Below are positions 18,945 through 27,289 of a stretch of DNA of 64,000 nucleotides, piece after piece; the stretch's first letter is position 1; every line of letters starts with the position of its first letter. Position numbers and translations under genes: made by a program. The notes beneath the pieces were generated by a model. It searched no databases. It had not been told where the DNA came from and was given only the letters and a program-made list of their open reading frames with translations. The stretch is from Kutzneria sp044547355 (lineage in GTDB: Bacteria > Actinomycetota > Actinomycetes > Mycobacteriales > Pseudonocardiaceae), in assembly GCF_044547355.1 (NCBI RefSeq), contig NZ_JBIUAG010000016.1, positions 1 through 64,000 on the forward strand, given 5' to 3'.

Positions 18945-21900
18945 TCATGACGAGCCGAGCTCGCGGTCGAGCAGCGCGAACATCTCCTCGTTGCTGACCG
19001 AGGTGATGTCGTCGCCGGCGGTCGGCTCGATCCGGCGCAGCAGGGTGCGCAGCCGGTCGGCCAGCGCGACCCGGGACTCGTCGTCCAGCGTGTCCACCGA
19101 CAGCTCCAGCTGGGCCAGGTCGTCCCGCCGGTGGAACTCCTCGGCGATGTGCGCGGCCAGCTCGGCCGGCGTGGGGAAGTCGAACACCAGGGTGTCCCGC
19201 AGGTTGCGCCCGGTCGCGGCCCGCAAGCGTTTGCCGAGCGTGGTCACGGTCAGCGAGTCGAAGCCGAGCTCCTTGAACGTGCGGGTGTCGGCCACCACCC
19301 CGGCGTGGCCGAGCACGGTCGCGACCTCGGTGCGGACCAGGTTGCGCAGCACCCGGCCGCGGTCCTCGTCGGGCATCGCGGCCAGCCGGTCGGCCAGCGA
19401 CCGGTCCGGCTCCGGCAGTCGGGACGCCGAGTCCTCCGGCCAGAACCGGGTGTGGGTGAACTGGCGGGTGGGCGCCGGCGGCGCGGGGAACTCCGCCGGC
19501 TCTTCGAGGATGAGGTGGGCGTTGGTGCCGGAGAAGCCGAACGAGGACACGCCGGCCCGCCGTGGCCGGTCCTCGACCGGCCACGGCACGGACTCGGTGA
19601 GCAGCTCCACCGCGCCGGCCGTCCAGTCCACTTGGGATGATGGCCGGTCGACGTGCAGGGTCTTGGGCAGCACCCCGTGCCGCATGGCCTGCGCCATCTT
19701 GATGACGCCGGCGACTCCGGCCGCCGCCTGGGCGTGGCCGATGTTGGACTTCAGCGACCCCAGCCGGAGCGGGGTGACCCGGTCCTGGCCGTAGGTGGCG
19801 ATCAGCGCCTGGGCCTCGATCGGGTCGCCCAGCACGGTTCCGGTGCCGTGGGCCTCGACGGCGTCCACATCGGACGGTCGCAGGCTGGCGTTGGCCAGGG
19901 CCTGGCGGATCAGCTGCTGCTGGGCCAGGCCGTTGGGCGCGGTGATGCCGTTGGACGCGCCGTCCTGGTTGACCGCGGAGCCGCGGATCAGGGCGTGGAT
20001 GGGATGGCCGTTGCGGCGGGCGTCGGAAACCCGTTCCAGCAGAAGGAAACCCACACCCTCGGACCAGGTGGTGCCGTCGGCCGCCTCGGCGAACGACTTG
20101 ATCCGGCCGTCGGCGGCGAGACCCCGCTGCTGGCTGAAGGCGATGAACGGCTCGGGCGTGGCCATCACCGTGACGCCGCCGGCCAGCGCCAGCGGGCACT
20201 CGCCGCGACGAAGCGACTGGGCGGCAAGGTGAATCGCGACCAGGGACGACGAGCAGGCGGTGTCGACGCTGAGCGCCGGCCCCTCCATGCCGTAGGTGTA
20301 GGCCACCCGGCCGGACAGCATGCTGCCGGTGGTGAGGTATCCGACCGCCTCCGGCTGCTGCCGCAGCAGCTGCGCGTAGTCGTTGCGGTCGGCGCCGATG
20401 AACACGCCGGATCGGCTGCCGCGCAGGGATTCCGGGTCGATGCCGGCGCGCTCGAACGCCTCCCAGGTGGTCTCCAGCACCAGTCGCTGCTGCGGGTCCA
20501 TGGCCAGCGCCTCGCGGGGCGAGATGCCGAAGAACTCCGCGTCGAAGCCGGCCACGTCGTCGAGAAAGCCGCCGGACCGCGAGTAGGAGGTGTACGGGTG
20601 GTCGGGGTCCGGGTCGTACAGGGCGTCCAGGTCCCAGCCGCGATCAGCCGGGAATTCCGAGATCAGGTCCAGGCCCTCGGCCACCGCCCGCCACAGGTCC
20701 TCGGGCGAGCCGATGCCCCCGGGATAGCGGCAGCTCATGGCGATGACCGCGATGTCCTCATCGTCCACAACGGACTCGTCTACCGGAGCCTGCTCGACTG
20801 TCGTTGGCGCGCCGAGGAAACCGGCGAGGCTGGTGGCGGAAGGGTGGTCGTACAGGGCCGTCACCGGCACCGCAGTGCCGGTCGCCTCGGCCAGCTGCTC
20901 GGACAGCAGCATCAGCCCGATGGAGTCGAAGCCCAGGTCCTTGAAGGCCAGGTCCGGGGCCACCTGGTCGGGGGAGTCGTGGCCGAGCACGTCGGCCATC
21001 TCCTTCAACACCACGTCGAGCAGGCCCGCCGGCGCTTGAGGGTCGGCCGGTTCCGCCACGGTCGGCGCAGTGGCCTCGGCCTGACCCGGCCGGGAGCCGT
21101 AGTTCAGCCAGAAACGCTTGTGCTGGAAGGCATATGTCGGCAGTGGCACGATCCGGCCGGTCAGCACTGCTCCCCAGTCGATCGCCACGCCGCGCACGTG
21201 CAGCTCGCCGAGGGCCGCGAGCATCGACCGCGTCTCCGGCTGGAGTTTGGTCGACACCGGTACGACCGCCGCCGAGCCCGTCGGCAGGCATGCCTGGGCC
21301 ATCGCCGACAGGGCGCCGGACGGCCCGATCTCGACGAAATCGGTCACGCCCTCGGCGTGCAGCCAGCGCACACTGTCGTGGAACCGCACGGCTTCCCGGG
21401 CATGCCGGACCCAGTACTCGGCGTCGACCACCTCGACCGGGTCGCCGGTCAGGTTCGACACCAGGGCGATCTGCGGGGCCCGGAACTCGATCTGCTCGGC
21501 GACGGCCCGGAACTCGGCGAGCATCGGCTCCATGCGGGCCGAGTGGAACGCGTGGCTGACGTTGAGCCGCTTGCACTTGTCCGGCAACCGATCCGTCACC
21601 GCCGACACCGCGTCCTCGTCGCCGGACAGCACCACGGCCCGGGGGCCGTTCACCGCCGCGATATCGACGCCGTCACGCAGCAGCGGGCGGACTTCCTTCT
21701 CAGACGCCTGGACGGCGACCATGACGCCGCCGGTCGGCAGCGCCTGCATCAACCGGCCGCGCGCCGTCACCAGCTTGACCGCGTCCGGCAAGGAAAGCAC
21801 GCCGGCCACATGGGCGGCGGCCAGCTCACCGATCGAATGCCCGGCCACGAACTCCGGCGTCATGCCCCAGTGCGCCAACGACCGGAAAGCCGCCACCTGG

Positions 21901-23987
21901 AAGGCGAACAGCGCCGGCTGGGTGTACTCCGTCTGGTCGAGCCGATCGGTGTCGGACCCGTACACCACGTCCCGCAGCGCCGGGTCGAATTGCCGGCTGA
22001 CCTCGTCGAACGCGGCGCGGAACACCGGAAACCGTTCGCGCAGCTCAAGTCCCATGTGCGGGCGCTGCGATCCCTGGCCGCTGAACAGGAACGCCACCCG
22101 TCGCTCCGCGCCGGTGACCCGCGGGGGCGTCGGTCCCAGCGCGGACAGCCCTCGTACCAGACTGTCACGGTCGGCCGCGAGCAGCACCGCCCGGTGCTCG
22201 AGGGCGGATCGGCTGGTGGCCAAGGACAACGCGACATCGTCGAGCCGCAGCTCCGGGTGATCATCCAGGTGCGCGACGAGCCGACGGGCCTGCTCCGGCA
22301 GCGCCGCCGCCGTTCGGGCCGACAGCACGAACGGCCGCAGCACACGGGTTTCCTCGACCGTGGGCGGTTGATCCTCGGCCGGGGCCTCTTCGACGATCAC
22401 GTGCGCGTTGGTGCCGCTCGCACCGAAGCCGGACACGCCGATCCGACGCGGCTGGTCACCGCGCGGCCACGGCCTCGCCTCGGTCAGCAGCCGGACCGAG
22501 CCGGCCGACCAGTCCACGTGCGGCGACGGCGCGTCCACGTGCAGGGTCTGCGGCAGCGTCTCGTTTCGCAGCGCCAGCACGGACTTCACCACGCCGACGA
22601 CCCCGGCCGCCGCCTGCGCGTGTCCGATGTTGGACTTCAGCGAGCCCAACCACAGCGGCTGTGAGCGGTCCTGGCCGTAGGCGGCGATCAGGGCCTGGGC
22701 CTCGATTGGATCACCGAGCGCGGTCCCGGTCCCGTGCGCCTCGACCGCGTCGACGTCGGCCGGCGTGAGGCCGGCGTCGGCCAGCGCCCGCCGGATCACC
22801 CGCTGCTGCGAGGGGCCGTTGGGGGCGGTCAGGCCGTTGGACGCGCCGTCCTGGTTGACCGCGGAGCCGCGGATCACGGCGTGCACGGGGTGGCCGTTGC
22901 GGCGCGCGTCCGACAGCCGCTCCAGCACCAGCATGCCCGCGCCCTCGGCCCAGCCCGTGCCGTCCGCCGCGGCCGCGAAGGACTTGCACCGCCCGTCCAT
23001 GGACAGCCCGCGCTTGCGGCTGAATTCGGTGAACACGCCAGGGCTCGTCATCACCGTCGCACCGCCGGTCAGCGCCAGCGCGCATTCCCCACGGCGCAGC
23101 GAGTGGGCGGCCAGATGTATCGACACCAGCGATGCGGAACAGGCCGTGTCCACGGTTATCGCCGGCCCGGTCAGCCCGAGTGAGTAGGCTATTCGCCCGG
23201 AAGCCATGCTCGTGAACGAGCCGGTGAGCGCGTAGCCCTCGATCTGCTTCGGGGCCCACTCCATTCCGCGCTGGTAATCCTGGTAGATGATGCCGGTGAA
23301 CACCCCGGTGTCGCTGTCGCGGAGACCGGCCGCGTCGATGCCCGCGTTCTCGATCGCCTCCCAGGCGATTTCCAGCAGCAGCCGCTGCTGCGGATCCATG
23401 CCCAGCGCCTCGCGCGGCGAGATCCCGAAGAACTCCGCGTCGAATCCGGCCGGGTCCCGCAGGAAACCGCCCTGACGGGTGATGGATGTGCCCGATCGCG
23501 TCGGGTCGGGGTCGTGCAGATCCGGGTCCCACCCGCGGTCGGCCGGGAACTCGCCCACCGCGTCCACGCCGGCGGCGACCAGCTCCCACAGGTCCTCGGG
23601 CGACTCCACGCCGCCGGGCAGGCGGCAGGCCATCCCCACGATGGCAATGGGTTCCTCGGCCGGGGCCGGCGCCGGGCCGGCCGCGTCGGCGGCGGCCGGT
23701 CCGGCCGGCTCCGCCACCAGCACGCCCAGTAGGTATTCCACCAGAGATTGGGGGTGCGGGTAGTCGAAAAGCACTGTGGCCGGTATCTTCAGCCCGAGTT
23801 CCGAGCCGAGTTCGTCCCGGAATCGACTGGCCCGGTCGCGGCTGACACCCATTCTCCGGAACGGGACCATCGGGCCGAACGCGTCCGATCCGACGAGTTG
23901 GCGCACCACGCCCAGGACGGAACGGCGGCGTTCCGCGTGCGACATTCGGTCCAGTCGATCCCGCACGGTCCTCCCGTAGTCGACCAT
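18945..23987 (-). CDS. First PKS of the operon: vestigial ACP, KS-AT-ACP, then AT-less KS-ACP
   Basis: A 1680-residue protein. Residues 20-92 look like an ACP (ending TVLFDYPHPQSLVEYLLG), but the carrier site reads RRMGVSRDRAS, with Arg where Ser is required. Then KS1 (Cys283, His418, His456), malonyl-type AT (GHSIG 716-720, HAFH 812-815) and ACP (Ser1022), with no reductive domain. KS2 (Cys1245, EAHGTGT, NIGHAQ) ends near 1496, and the post-AT-like stub FTHTRFWPED follows within about 15 residues: the AT and its linker are missing. An ACP (Ser1578) and a docking tail close the protein. KS1 has Cys, not Gln, so it is not a decarboxylating loader. The ATG at 23987 has GAAGG about 11 bases upstream. 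Being first, it should accept the starter, but no loading AT is present. Confidence 0.93.
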   Translation of the reverse strand: MVDYGRTVRDRLDRMSHAERRRSVLGVVRQLVGSDAFGPMVPFRRMGVSRDRASRFRDELGSELGLKIPATVLFDYPHPQSLVEYLLGVLVAEPAGPAAADAAGPAPAPAEEPIAIVGMACRLPGGVESPEDLWELVAAGVDAVGEFPADRGWDPDLHDPDPTRSGTSITRQGGFLRDPAGFDAEFFGISPREALGMDPQQRLLLEIAWEAIENAGIDAAGLRDSDTGVFTGIIYQDYQRGMEWAPKQIEGYALTGSFTSMASGRIAYSLGLTGPAITVDTACSASLVSIHLAAHSLRRGECALALTGGATVMTSPGVFTEFSRKRGLSMDGRCKSFAAAADGTGWAEGAGMLVLERLSDARRNGHPVHAVIRGSAVNQDGASNGLTAPNGPSQQRVIRRALADAGLTPADVDAVEAHGTGTALGDPIEAQALIAAYGQDRSQPLWLGSLKSNIGHAQAAAGVVGVVKSVLALRNETLPQTLHVDAPSPHVDWSAGSVRLLTEARPWPRGDQPRRIGVSGFGASGTNAHVIVEEAPAEDQPPTVEETRVLRPFVLSARTAAALPEQARRLVAHLDDHPELRLDDVALSLATSRSALEHRAVLLAADRDSLVRGLSALGPTPPRVTGAERRVAFLFSGQGSQRPHMGLELRERFPVFRAAFDEVSRQFDPALRDVVYGSDTDRLDQTEYTQPALFAFQVAAFRSLAHWGMTPEFVAGHSIGELAAAHVAGVLSLPDAVKLVTARGRLMQALPTGGVMVAVQASEKEVRPLLRDGVDIAAVNGPRAVVLSGDEDAVSAVTDRLPDKCKRLNVSHAFHSARMEPMLAEFRAVAEQIEFRAPQIALVSNLTGDPVEVVDAEYWVRHAREAVRFHDSVRWLHAEGVTDFVEIGPSGALSAMAQACLPTGSAAVVPVSTKLQPETRSMLAALGELHVRGVAIDWGAVLTGRIVPLPTYAFQHKRFWLNYGSRPGQAEATAPTVAEPADPQAPAGLLDVVLKEMADVLGHDSPDQVAPDLAFKDLGFDSIGLMLLSEQLAEATGTAVPVTALYDHPSATSLAGFLGAPTTVEQAPVDESVVDDEDIAVIAMSCRYPGGIGSPEDLWRAVAEGLDLISEFPADRGWDLDALYDPDPDHPYTSYSRSGGFLDDVAGFDAEFFGISPREALAMDPQQRLVLETTWEAFERAGIDPESLRGSRSGVFIGADRNDYAQLLRQQPEAVGYLTTGSMLSGRVAYTYGMEGPALSVDTACSSSLVAIHLAAQSLRRGECPLALAGGVTVMATPEPFIAFSQQRGLAADGRIKSFAEAADGTTWSEGVGFLLLERVSDARRNGHPIHALIRGSAVNQDGASNGITAPNGLAQQQLIRQALANASLRPSDVDAVEAHGTGTVLGDPIEAQALIATYGQDRVTPLRLGSLKSNIGHAQAAAGVAGVIKMAQAMRHGVLPKTLHVDRPSSQVDWTAGAVELLTESVPWPVEDRPRRAGVSSFGFSGTNAHLILEEPAEFPAPPAPTRQFTHTRFWPEDSASRLPEPDRSLADRLAAMPDEDRGRVLRNLVRTEVATVLGHAGVVADTRTFKELGFDSLTVTTLGKRLRAATGRNLRDTLVFDFPTPAELAAHIAEEFHRRDDLAQLELSVDTLDDESRVALADRLRTLLRRIEPTAGDDITSVSNEEMFALLDRELGSS

Positions 23988-24510
23988 GCAGCCACACGCC
24001 TTCTATTCATCGGACTTCGCCCCCTGCGGTCAAAGAGTGCATGTGACCGGATCCGCAGGCAAGGGACAGCATCTTGACAGGTGAACAACGGGCATGCTCT
24101 CGGGTGGTTCGGTCACCGCCGGGTCGCGGGCATTGAGTCCTTCGGGGGCTGCTGGTAACATAACGCCCCAATCTCGCGGATGTTCACGTTTGGGCAGGTT
24201 TGCGCGGCTTTTTGTCCCCCGCGGCCGTTGGTGGCAGATTCGGACGCTGTCGACGGATCCTCTGGGAAGGGCGGCCCACAGCTCCCCGGAAGTGCGACCG
24301 GACGTGTGACCAGAAACGCGGCCATGGCGGTGACGGCGATCATCGCGGCGTGCGCGGCGCCGGCGATCCGACGGCCGTGACCAGCTTCACCTGCGCCAGC
24401 ACCTACTCCTAGCCTCGGCCGACCGGACGAAGCCGGCATCTCGGCCCTCGTCGAGCTTGAGTCGAGCGGATCCGCGTTCGCCGGCCGCCGACCGGCGCTA
24501 CGGTGACCGG
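23988..24510. other. Divergent intergenic region between the PKS operon and a Crp/Fnr gene
   Basis: About 520 bases without a convincing gene; locally lower in GC than its surroundings. It should hold the leftward PKS promoter. On the minus strand a TTGACC hexamer lies at about 24035-24040, with AT-richer sequence (TGAATAG) about 18 bases downstream, a weak -35/-10 pair that I cannot confirm. Short open frames here lack ribosome binding sites and family resemblance. No pathway-specific activator gene is present in it. Confidence 0.5.
24499..24510 (+). promoter_or_regulatory. Leaderless-type -10 element for the Crp/Fnr gene
   Basis: TACGGT at 24499-24504 is followed by six bases and then the ATG at 24511. 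This spacing is the classic actinobacterial leaderless arrangement, in which the start codon is the first transcribed base. There is no Shine-Dalgarno sequence, which supports 24511 over the upstream TTG at 24457. Confidence 0.5.
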
Positions 24511-25185
24511 ATGGATGATCCGGTCACCGGGAGTCTGCTCGCCTATCTCGCCGCCGCGGACCGGGAACACCTGGTGGGCGGCGGCGTCCGCCGGGCCTAC
24601 GCCGCCGACGAGGTGCTCATCCGCGAGGGCGATCCGGCCGACTTCGTGCACGTGATCATCGCCGGCTGGGTGCGGGTGTCCACGGTGCTGCCCGACGGCC
24701 GGGAACTGGTCTACGCCCTGCGCGGTCCCGGGGATGTGTTGGGGGAGTTGGCCGCCCTGCACGGTTGGGACCGCACCGCCTCGGTGCGCAGCATCGAGCC
24801 GACCACCGTGGCCCAGCTGACCGCCGCCCAGTTCCAGGCCGCCCTGCGGGCCCGGCCCGAGACCGGCATCGCGGTGATCAAGACGCTCGCCTACCGCCTG
24901 CGCGAGGCCGAGTTGGCCCGGGTCGGGGCCGTGCACCTGGACATCAGCCACCGCCTGGCCCGCCACCTCGCCACCCTGATGGCGGAGCGCGGCCGGCCGT
25001 CGGCCGAGGGCATCGTGATCGCGACGCCGTTCACCCAGGAGGAGATCGCCAACCAGCTCGGGGCCTCCCGCCGCGCGGTCGCCCGCGCCATGGCCATGCT
25101 CCGAACCCGGGGAGTCCTCACCACCGCCCGCCGCCGCATCGTCGTCAGCCGCCCCGACGTGCTGCGGGCGCTGGCCCGGCGCTGA
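24511..25185 (+). CDS. Crp/Fnr family transcriptional regulator
   Basis: A 224-residue protein. The N-terminal cyclic-nucleotide-binding beta-roll includes VLIREGDPADFVHVI and the phosphate-binding-cassette-like GPGDVLGELAAL. A connecting helix and a C-terminal winged helix (EEIANQLGASRRAVARAM) follow. Such proteins sense cyclic nucleotides or redox signals and bind palindromic sites as dimers. A short perfect dyad (GTGCCA-CA-TGGCAC) begins directly after its stop codon and could be its operator. It is divergent from the PKS operon, so it may control it, and it lies beside a cyclase-like gene; both links are inference from position. No Fnr-type N-terminal cysteines are seen. Confidence 0.88.
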   Translation: MDDPVTGSLLAYLAAADREHLVGGGVRRAYAADEVLIREGDPADFVHVIIAGWVRVSTVLPDGRELVYALRGPGDVLGELAALHGWDRTASVRSIEPTTVAQLTAAQFQAALRARPETGIAVIKTLAYRLREAELARVGAVHLDISHRLARHLATLMAERGRPSAEGIVIATPFTQEEIANQLGASRRAVARAMAMLRTRGVLTTARRRIVVSRPDVLRALARR

Positions 25186-25199
25186 GTGCCACATGGCAC
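25186..25199. promoter_or_regulatory. Candidate operator dyad GTGCCACATGGCAC
   Basis: Perfect 6-base arms GTGCCA and TGGCAC are separated by CA, starting at the base after the Crp/Fnr stop codon and upstream of the small-peptide transcript. Its size and symmetry suit a dimeric regulator such as the adjacent Crp/Fnr protein, but the match to a Crp consensus is loose. Confidence 0.35.
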
Positions 25200-25233
25200 A
25201 TTCGCGCCGTGCCGCGCGGCGCTGATCGGAATT

Positions 25234-25304
25234 CCTCTTTCTCCCATGCTGAACGCAGGTCGGATTCGCCGCAGCGAATTCCCGGCCTCGTTCGGAGAAA
25301 GAGG
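25234..25304 (+). promoter_or_regulatory. Structured 5' leader: 11-bp inverted repeat plus inner hairpin
   Basis: CCTCTTTCTCC (25234-25244) is the exact reverse complement of GGAGAAAGAGG (25294-25304). The enclosed 49 bases hold a smaller hairpin with ATTCGC and GCGAAT arms around CGCA. The right arm ends at the purine-rich ribosome binding site of the small ORF at 25316, so folding could restrict translation. This looks like an RNA control element, though pairing in the cell is unproven. Confidence 0.5.
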
Positions 25305-25315
25305 GAGGGAATGTC

Positions 25316-25363
25316 ATGGAGAGTCACCTCATCGTGCTGATCGCCGGCCTCGTCCGGCTCTGA
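25316..25363 (+). CDS. 15-residue hydrophobic peptide, possible leader peptide
   Basis: ATG at 25316 follows GGAGGG with good spacing and encodes MESHLIVLIAGLVRL before a TGA. A stem-loop leader precedes it and a strong hairpin terminator follows 19 bases after the stop, making a compact transcription unit of about 180 bases. The peptide is hydrophobic in its middle and could be membrane-active, a toxin-like peptide, or a leader whose translation gates termination. It has no run of one amino acid and no cysteine, so it is not an obvious amino-acid attenuator. It is too short to assign by homology; the evidence is the RBS and the flanking structure. Confidence 0.4.
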   Translation: MESHLIVLIAGLVRL

Positions 25364-25382
25364 TCGGCGCATACCCTCGCGA

Positions 25383-25417
25383 CGCCCGCCGACCGGCCAC
25401 TCCCCGGTCGGCGGGCG
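25383..25417. terminator. Hairpin terminator, 14-bp perfect stem
   Basis: CGCCCGCCGACCGG (25383-25396) pairs perfectly with CCGGTCGGCGGGCG (25404-25417) around a seven-base loop, followed by CCTTTCCT. It ends the rightward small-peptide unit and, being symmetrical, also lies just after the stop of the leftward cyclase-like gene at 25424. Confidence 0.75.
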
Positions 25418-25423
25418 CCTTTC

Positions 25424-26434
25424 CTATTCCGGCACGAACAGCCACGCCCGTTCGCTGAAGCCCTTTCCGGGAATGTCCACGTCGATCTCGGCAAACGGGC
25501 CGAATCCGTCACAACCGTGCCGGATCACGTCCCGGAACAGCGTCCGCGACACCATCACGACGTGGTCGGCGTGGTCGTGCACGGTGAGCGCGGCCCGCAA
25601 CGGCGGCGAGTCGAGCATCCGGTGCACGGCGATCGTGGCGCCCCCGACCCAGCCGTTCACGCTGGGTGTGAGCAGGCCACGGTCCATCGCCATCCGGATC
25701 CGCAGCCGCTCGTGCCGGTCCAGCCCGCGGTTGACCTCCCGCATCGCCTTGGCCACTCCCTCCAGGAGCAGCGGCACCACCGTGGCCTCGTCGAGCCCGT
25801 CGGGCAGAATCGCGAACTGGCTGTCCCCGGCCCCTTCGATCAGCACCGCCGATTCGTCCACGCCCGCGTGCGTCCGGGCCTGCCGCAATACCTCCAGCAG
25901 CCGCTCCTGGGCCAGCATGGCCTCCGAATTGGCGAATCGGCTGTAGCGCTCTATGTCCGCCGCCAGACACAGGCGCACCCGCGGCTGCCCCGTTTTCAAC
26001 GGCCGTCGCGCCGGCGCGACCAGCCGGAACTGCCACAGCCGTGGAATACGGTGGTGATCGAGCGGCCGACGCCCCAAGGCGAATCCACGCCGGGCGAAGG
26101 ACATGTCCACGCGAATCGTCAGCTCGATTTCCCGCGGCGCCGACTTCAGGGGCAGAAACGCCTGGAGGACGGCCGGCGCCGCCGGCAGCGGCGGGCCGTC
26201 GAGCCGGCCGAGGGTCCAGCCGAAGGTCGACTCCCCGATGCCGGAGACCGACCGCGGCGCCGGGCCGGACAGGTCCGTCACCGCGACGGCCGGCGAGACC
26301 TGACCCCGCACGTGCGTCACCACCCGGGACCAGCCCGCGGCCGCCGGGCCCGGCGTCAGCACCACCCCCAGCACCGCCACCTCCGAACCCGGGGCGACGG
26401 CCACCGGCAGGCAGCTCACGACGGTCGCGTTCAC
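25424..26434 (-). CDS. Nucleotide cyclase-like protein with N-terminal beta-rich domain
   Basis: A 336-residue protein. Residues 1-145 form an unrecognised beta-rich domain. Residues 152-330 resemble a class III nucleotidyl cyclase catalytic domain: CLAADIERYSRF with Asp160, IEGAGDSQFAIL with Asp204 (the two expected metal ligands), and GGATIAVHRML in place of the usual G..VN.AARL, with Arg272 kept but the transition-state Asn not evident. It may therefore be a divergent or inactive cyclase. The GTG start at 26434 overlaps the stop of the NUDIX-like gene (GTGA), so the two are made together. The pairing with a NUDIX-like partner suggests nucleotide second-messenger signalling, as in bacterial conflict systems; no product is assigned. 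Confidence 0.55.
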   Translation of the reverse strand: MNATVVSCLPVAVAPGSEVAVLGVVLTPGPAAAGWSRVVTHVRGQVSPAVAVTDLSGPAPRSVSGIGESTFGWTLGRLDGPPLPAAPAVLQAFLPLKSAPREIELTIRVDMSFARRGFALGRRPLDHHRIPRLWQFRLVAPARRPLKTGQPRVRLCLAADIERYSRFANSEAMLAQERLLEVLRQARTHAGVDESAVLIEGAGDSQFAILPDGLDEATVVPLLLEGVAKAMREVNRGLDRHERLRIRMAMDRGLLTPSVNGWVGGATIAVHRMLDSPPLRAALTVHDHADHVVMVSRTLFRDVIRHGCDGFGPFAEIDVDIPGKGFSERAWLFVPE

Positions 26435-27048
26435 CGTAGCGACGGGGTGCGGGCGACCCGGGTGAGGTAGCCGGCGTGCGGGGCGATCAGGGCGGCGCCG
26501 GCTCGGCCGTGCGCGATGTCCGCCGGGGTCGCGGTCAGCGCCGAATGCACGCGCGGATCCGTGGCCAGGGCCAGGATCCGGTCCCGCACCCGCAGCGCGG
26601 ACTGGTCGGCGCACACGAGGTCGTAGCACTCGAACTGCCGCAGCTGCCGGTACGGCCTGTCCAGCACCTCCACCTCGGTGCGGAACCGAGCGAAGCTCAG
26701 ATGCCGCACACCTGGTGCCAGGCCGGGAAACCCCGCCTCGGCGAGTTCCCGGCGCAGGCACTCCGCCGCGTCCTCGCGGTACGCGCCGCTGTCGAACCAG
26801 CGCAGCAACTCCGGCAGCGACCGAGCCGGCACCTCACCGCGCAGGTCGTCCCGGTCGCTGCGGAAACCCAGCCGCCCCAACACTTCCGTGGCCGGCCCGA
26901 AGTGCCTGAACACCCCACCCGGCGGTGTGAACGCCCCCGGCCGGGACCGGGCCTCGAACAGCACGATGCCCTCGCCGTCCCGGATCCTCAGCATCGCGGC
27001 GAAGGACACCCGGACCAACGGCGGAGCCGAACCCGGCAGCCGGACCAT
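26431..27048 (-). CDS. NUDIX-like protein of the SMODS-associated (Sa_NUDIX) type
   Basis: A 205-residue protein. A beta-strand opening (VRVSFAAMLRIRDGEGIVLFE) leads into FTPPGGVFRHFGPATEVL, a long insertion with LPELLRWFDSGAYREDA, and a degenerate Nudix helix ECLRRELAEAGF. The order PPGGVF, wf..g..RE, RREL.E.G matches what I recall of the SMODS-associated NUDIX domain, which accompanies nucleotide-second-messenger defence systems and is thought to bind or process nucleotides. The start at 27048 is fixed by a strong AGGAGG about six bases upstream (27055-27061). The stop overlaps the start of the cyclase-like gene. The canonical NUDIX glutamates are partly missing, so it may sense rather than hydrolyse. 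Confidence 0.6.
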   Translation of the reverse strand: MVRLPGSAPPLVRVSFAAMLRIRDGEGIVLFEARSRPGAFTPPGGVFRHFGPATEVLGRLGFRSDRDDLRGEVPARSLPELLRWFDSGAYREDAAECLRRELAEAGFPGLAPGVRHLSFARFRTEVEVLDRPYRQLRQFECYDLVCADQSALRVRDRILALATDPRVHSALTATPADIAHGRAGAALIAPHAGYLTRVARTPSLR

Positions 27049-27124
27049 GGTCCCCACCTCCTCTCGTGTTCCGCCGGCACGTCCGTCAGTGACCGGCGAC
27101 GTCGTTCGCGGAGGGACCGAACCG

Positions 27125-27289
27125 ATGACCAGACGAGACCGGCCGCTGTCGGCCCGGCAACGGCAGCTGCTGCTGGAGCTGCTGCGCGCCGAGCTGCGCG
27201 CCGCCGCCGACCGGCCCGAGCCGCCTTCCGCCTCACCCGACGATGTCGACGACGGCATCGACGATCCCGGCCAGTCGGACGGCGGGTAG
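27125..27289 (+). CDS. Small hypothetical protein (54 aa) overlapping the end of the sigma-like gene
   Basis: ATG at 27125 follows GGAGGG with eight bases between. The product is a basic amphipathic helix (MTRRDRPLSARQRQLLLELL) and an acidic tail (PDDVDDGIDDPGQ). Its last 57 bases overlap, on the opposite strand, the 3' end of the gene ending at 27233. It faces away from the NUDIX-like gene, 76 bases from that start, so the two could share a divergent promoter. Codon composition in overlapping high-GC frames is uninformative. The ribosome binding site is the main evidence. Confidence 0.35.
   Translation: MTRRDRPLSARQRQLLLELLRAELRAAADRPEPPSASPDDVDDGIDDPGQSDGG

Noticed and set aside
24094..24380. 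Short plus-strand frames in the PKS-Crp gap
   Set aside because: No RBS, no conserved motifs, and starts inside probable promoter sequence.
24409..25317. Minus-strand 302-residue frame over the Crp/Fnr gene
   Set aside because: It is the complement of a recognisable Crp/Fnr protein and has no family similarity.
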